DNA of 64,000 bases, from contig NC_056539.1 in assembly GCF_910596095.1 (NCBI RefSeq), forward strand, positions 310,001-374,000, written 5' to 3'. The notes under the pieces are model-generated. The model did no database searches. It was not told where the DNA came from and saw only the letters and a program-made list of their open reading frames with translations. Shown here in pieces: positions 63,683 to 64,000 of this stretch (positions are counted from its first letter, which is position 1; each line of letters opens with the position of its first letter). This DNA comes from Thunnus maccoyii (lineage: Eukaryota; Chordata; Actinopteri; Scombriformes; Scombridae). The position numbers and the translations under genes were made by a program.

Positions 63683-63775
63683 ATGGCTATTCGCTACCCC
63701 ATGGCCGTTGGCCTTAACAAAGGCCACCAAGTCACCAAAAATGTCACCGCTCCCAAACACAGCCGCCGGCGCGGG
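63683..63775 (+). CDS. rpl36: rpl36, first coding exon (gene continues right of window)
   Basis: RPL36 (eL36) is a large-subunit ribosomal protein. The exon starts after the acceptor TTCTACAG; two bases precede the ATG. It encodes 31 residues, [20 protein letters not shown] through APKHSRRRG, then the donor GTGAGT, phase 0. This matches the vertebrate protein start almost residue for residue. The remaining about 74 residues lie beyond the window. Confidence 0.95.
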
Positions 63776-64000
63776 GTGAGTATCTGCTGTTCAGTGACCA
63801 TTGTAACAGTTGGGTTGTCAGTCCCAGTCCTCTGCTTATGACTAGAAACAGAATTTTTAGTATTCTTTTGCAATTGTCTTTAATGTTACACAGCTCAACT
63901 TAAAATCAGATCAGTAAAGTCTGCACCATAGAAATGTTAACAATGATATATTTTTGCTTGGAGTGTCACTTCAAGCTTTTAAGTATTAATCTGGTGATTT

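Overview
The window is vertebrate nuclear DNA from a ray-finned (teleost) fish. Four conserved vertebrate genes with GT-AG introns can be read from it. The space between exons is filled with typical fish repeats: Tc1, pogo/Tigger, hAT and PIF-Harbinger remnants, L1-, L2- and I-like LINE pieces, tRNA-derived SINEs and long dinucleotide runs. No prokaryotic features, rRNA genes, tRNA genes or CRISPR arrays were seen. The species cannot be fixed from sequence alone.

Layout. (1) 1-12,804, minus strand: the 5' end of trappc8, a subunit of the TRAPPIII tethering complex. Coding exon 1 (12,648-12,804) and exon 2 (640-849) are separated by an 11.8-kb intron full of transposon remnants. The rest of the gene lies left of the window. 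(2) 16,137-26,410, minus strand: complete commd2 in six exons, 203 codons plus stop. (3) 33,592-57,288, minus strand: complete lmnb2 (lamin B2) in thirteen coding exons, 576 codons plus stop, ending in the CaaX box CAIM. Its first intron is 9.6 kb and rich in transposons. (4) 61.8-63.8 kb, plus strand: the start of rpl36, with a non-coding TOP-type first exon and the first coding exon. The rest lies right of the window. trappc8, commd2 and lmnb2 run in the same direction; rpl36 is head-to-head with lmnb2, about 4.5 kb apart.

The four genes do not form a pathway. They are housekeeping functions: vesicle tethering and autophagy, COMMD/retromer-associated sorting, nuclear lamina, ribosome. All exon junctions given here were checked for frame: the commd2 exons sum to 612 nt and the lmnb2 exons to 1,731 nt, with no internal stop.

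The unusual material is in gene structure and repeats. In lmnb2 there is a (TG)31 run starting at intron position +7 after exon 4, an intron that splits the usual 171-nt lamin exon, a shortened tail end without the usual FHQQ motif, and an inverted repeat pair flanking exons 2-9. The commd2-lmnb2 intergenic region holds a three-level nest of transposons (LINE, then a SINE-like repeat, then a pogo-like element with an exact TA duplication), a 1.2-kb element with long inverted ends, and a MITE reduced to its two ends. Two hAT elements have exact 8-bp target duplications. I found no evidence for a wholly new type of system; the candidates worth checking are listed as findings.
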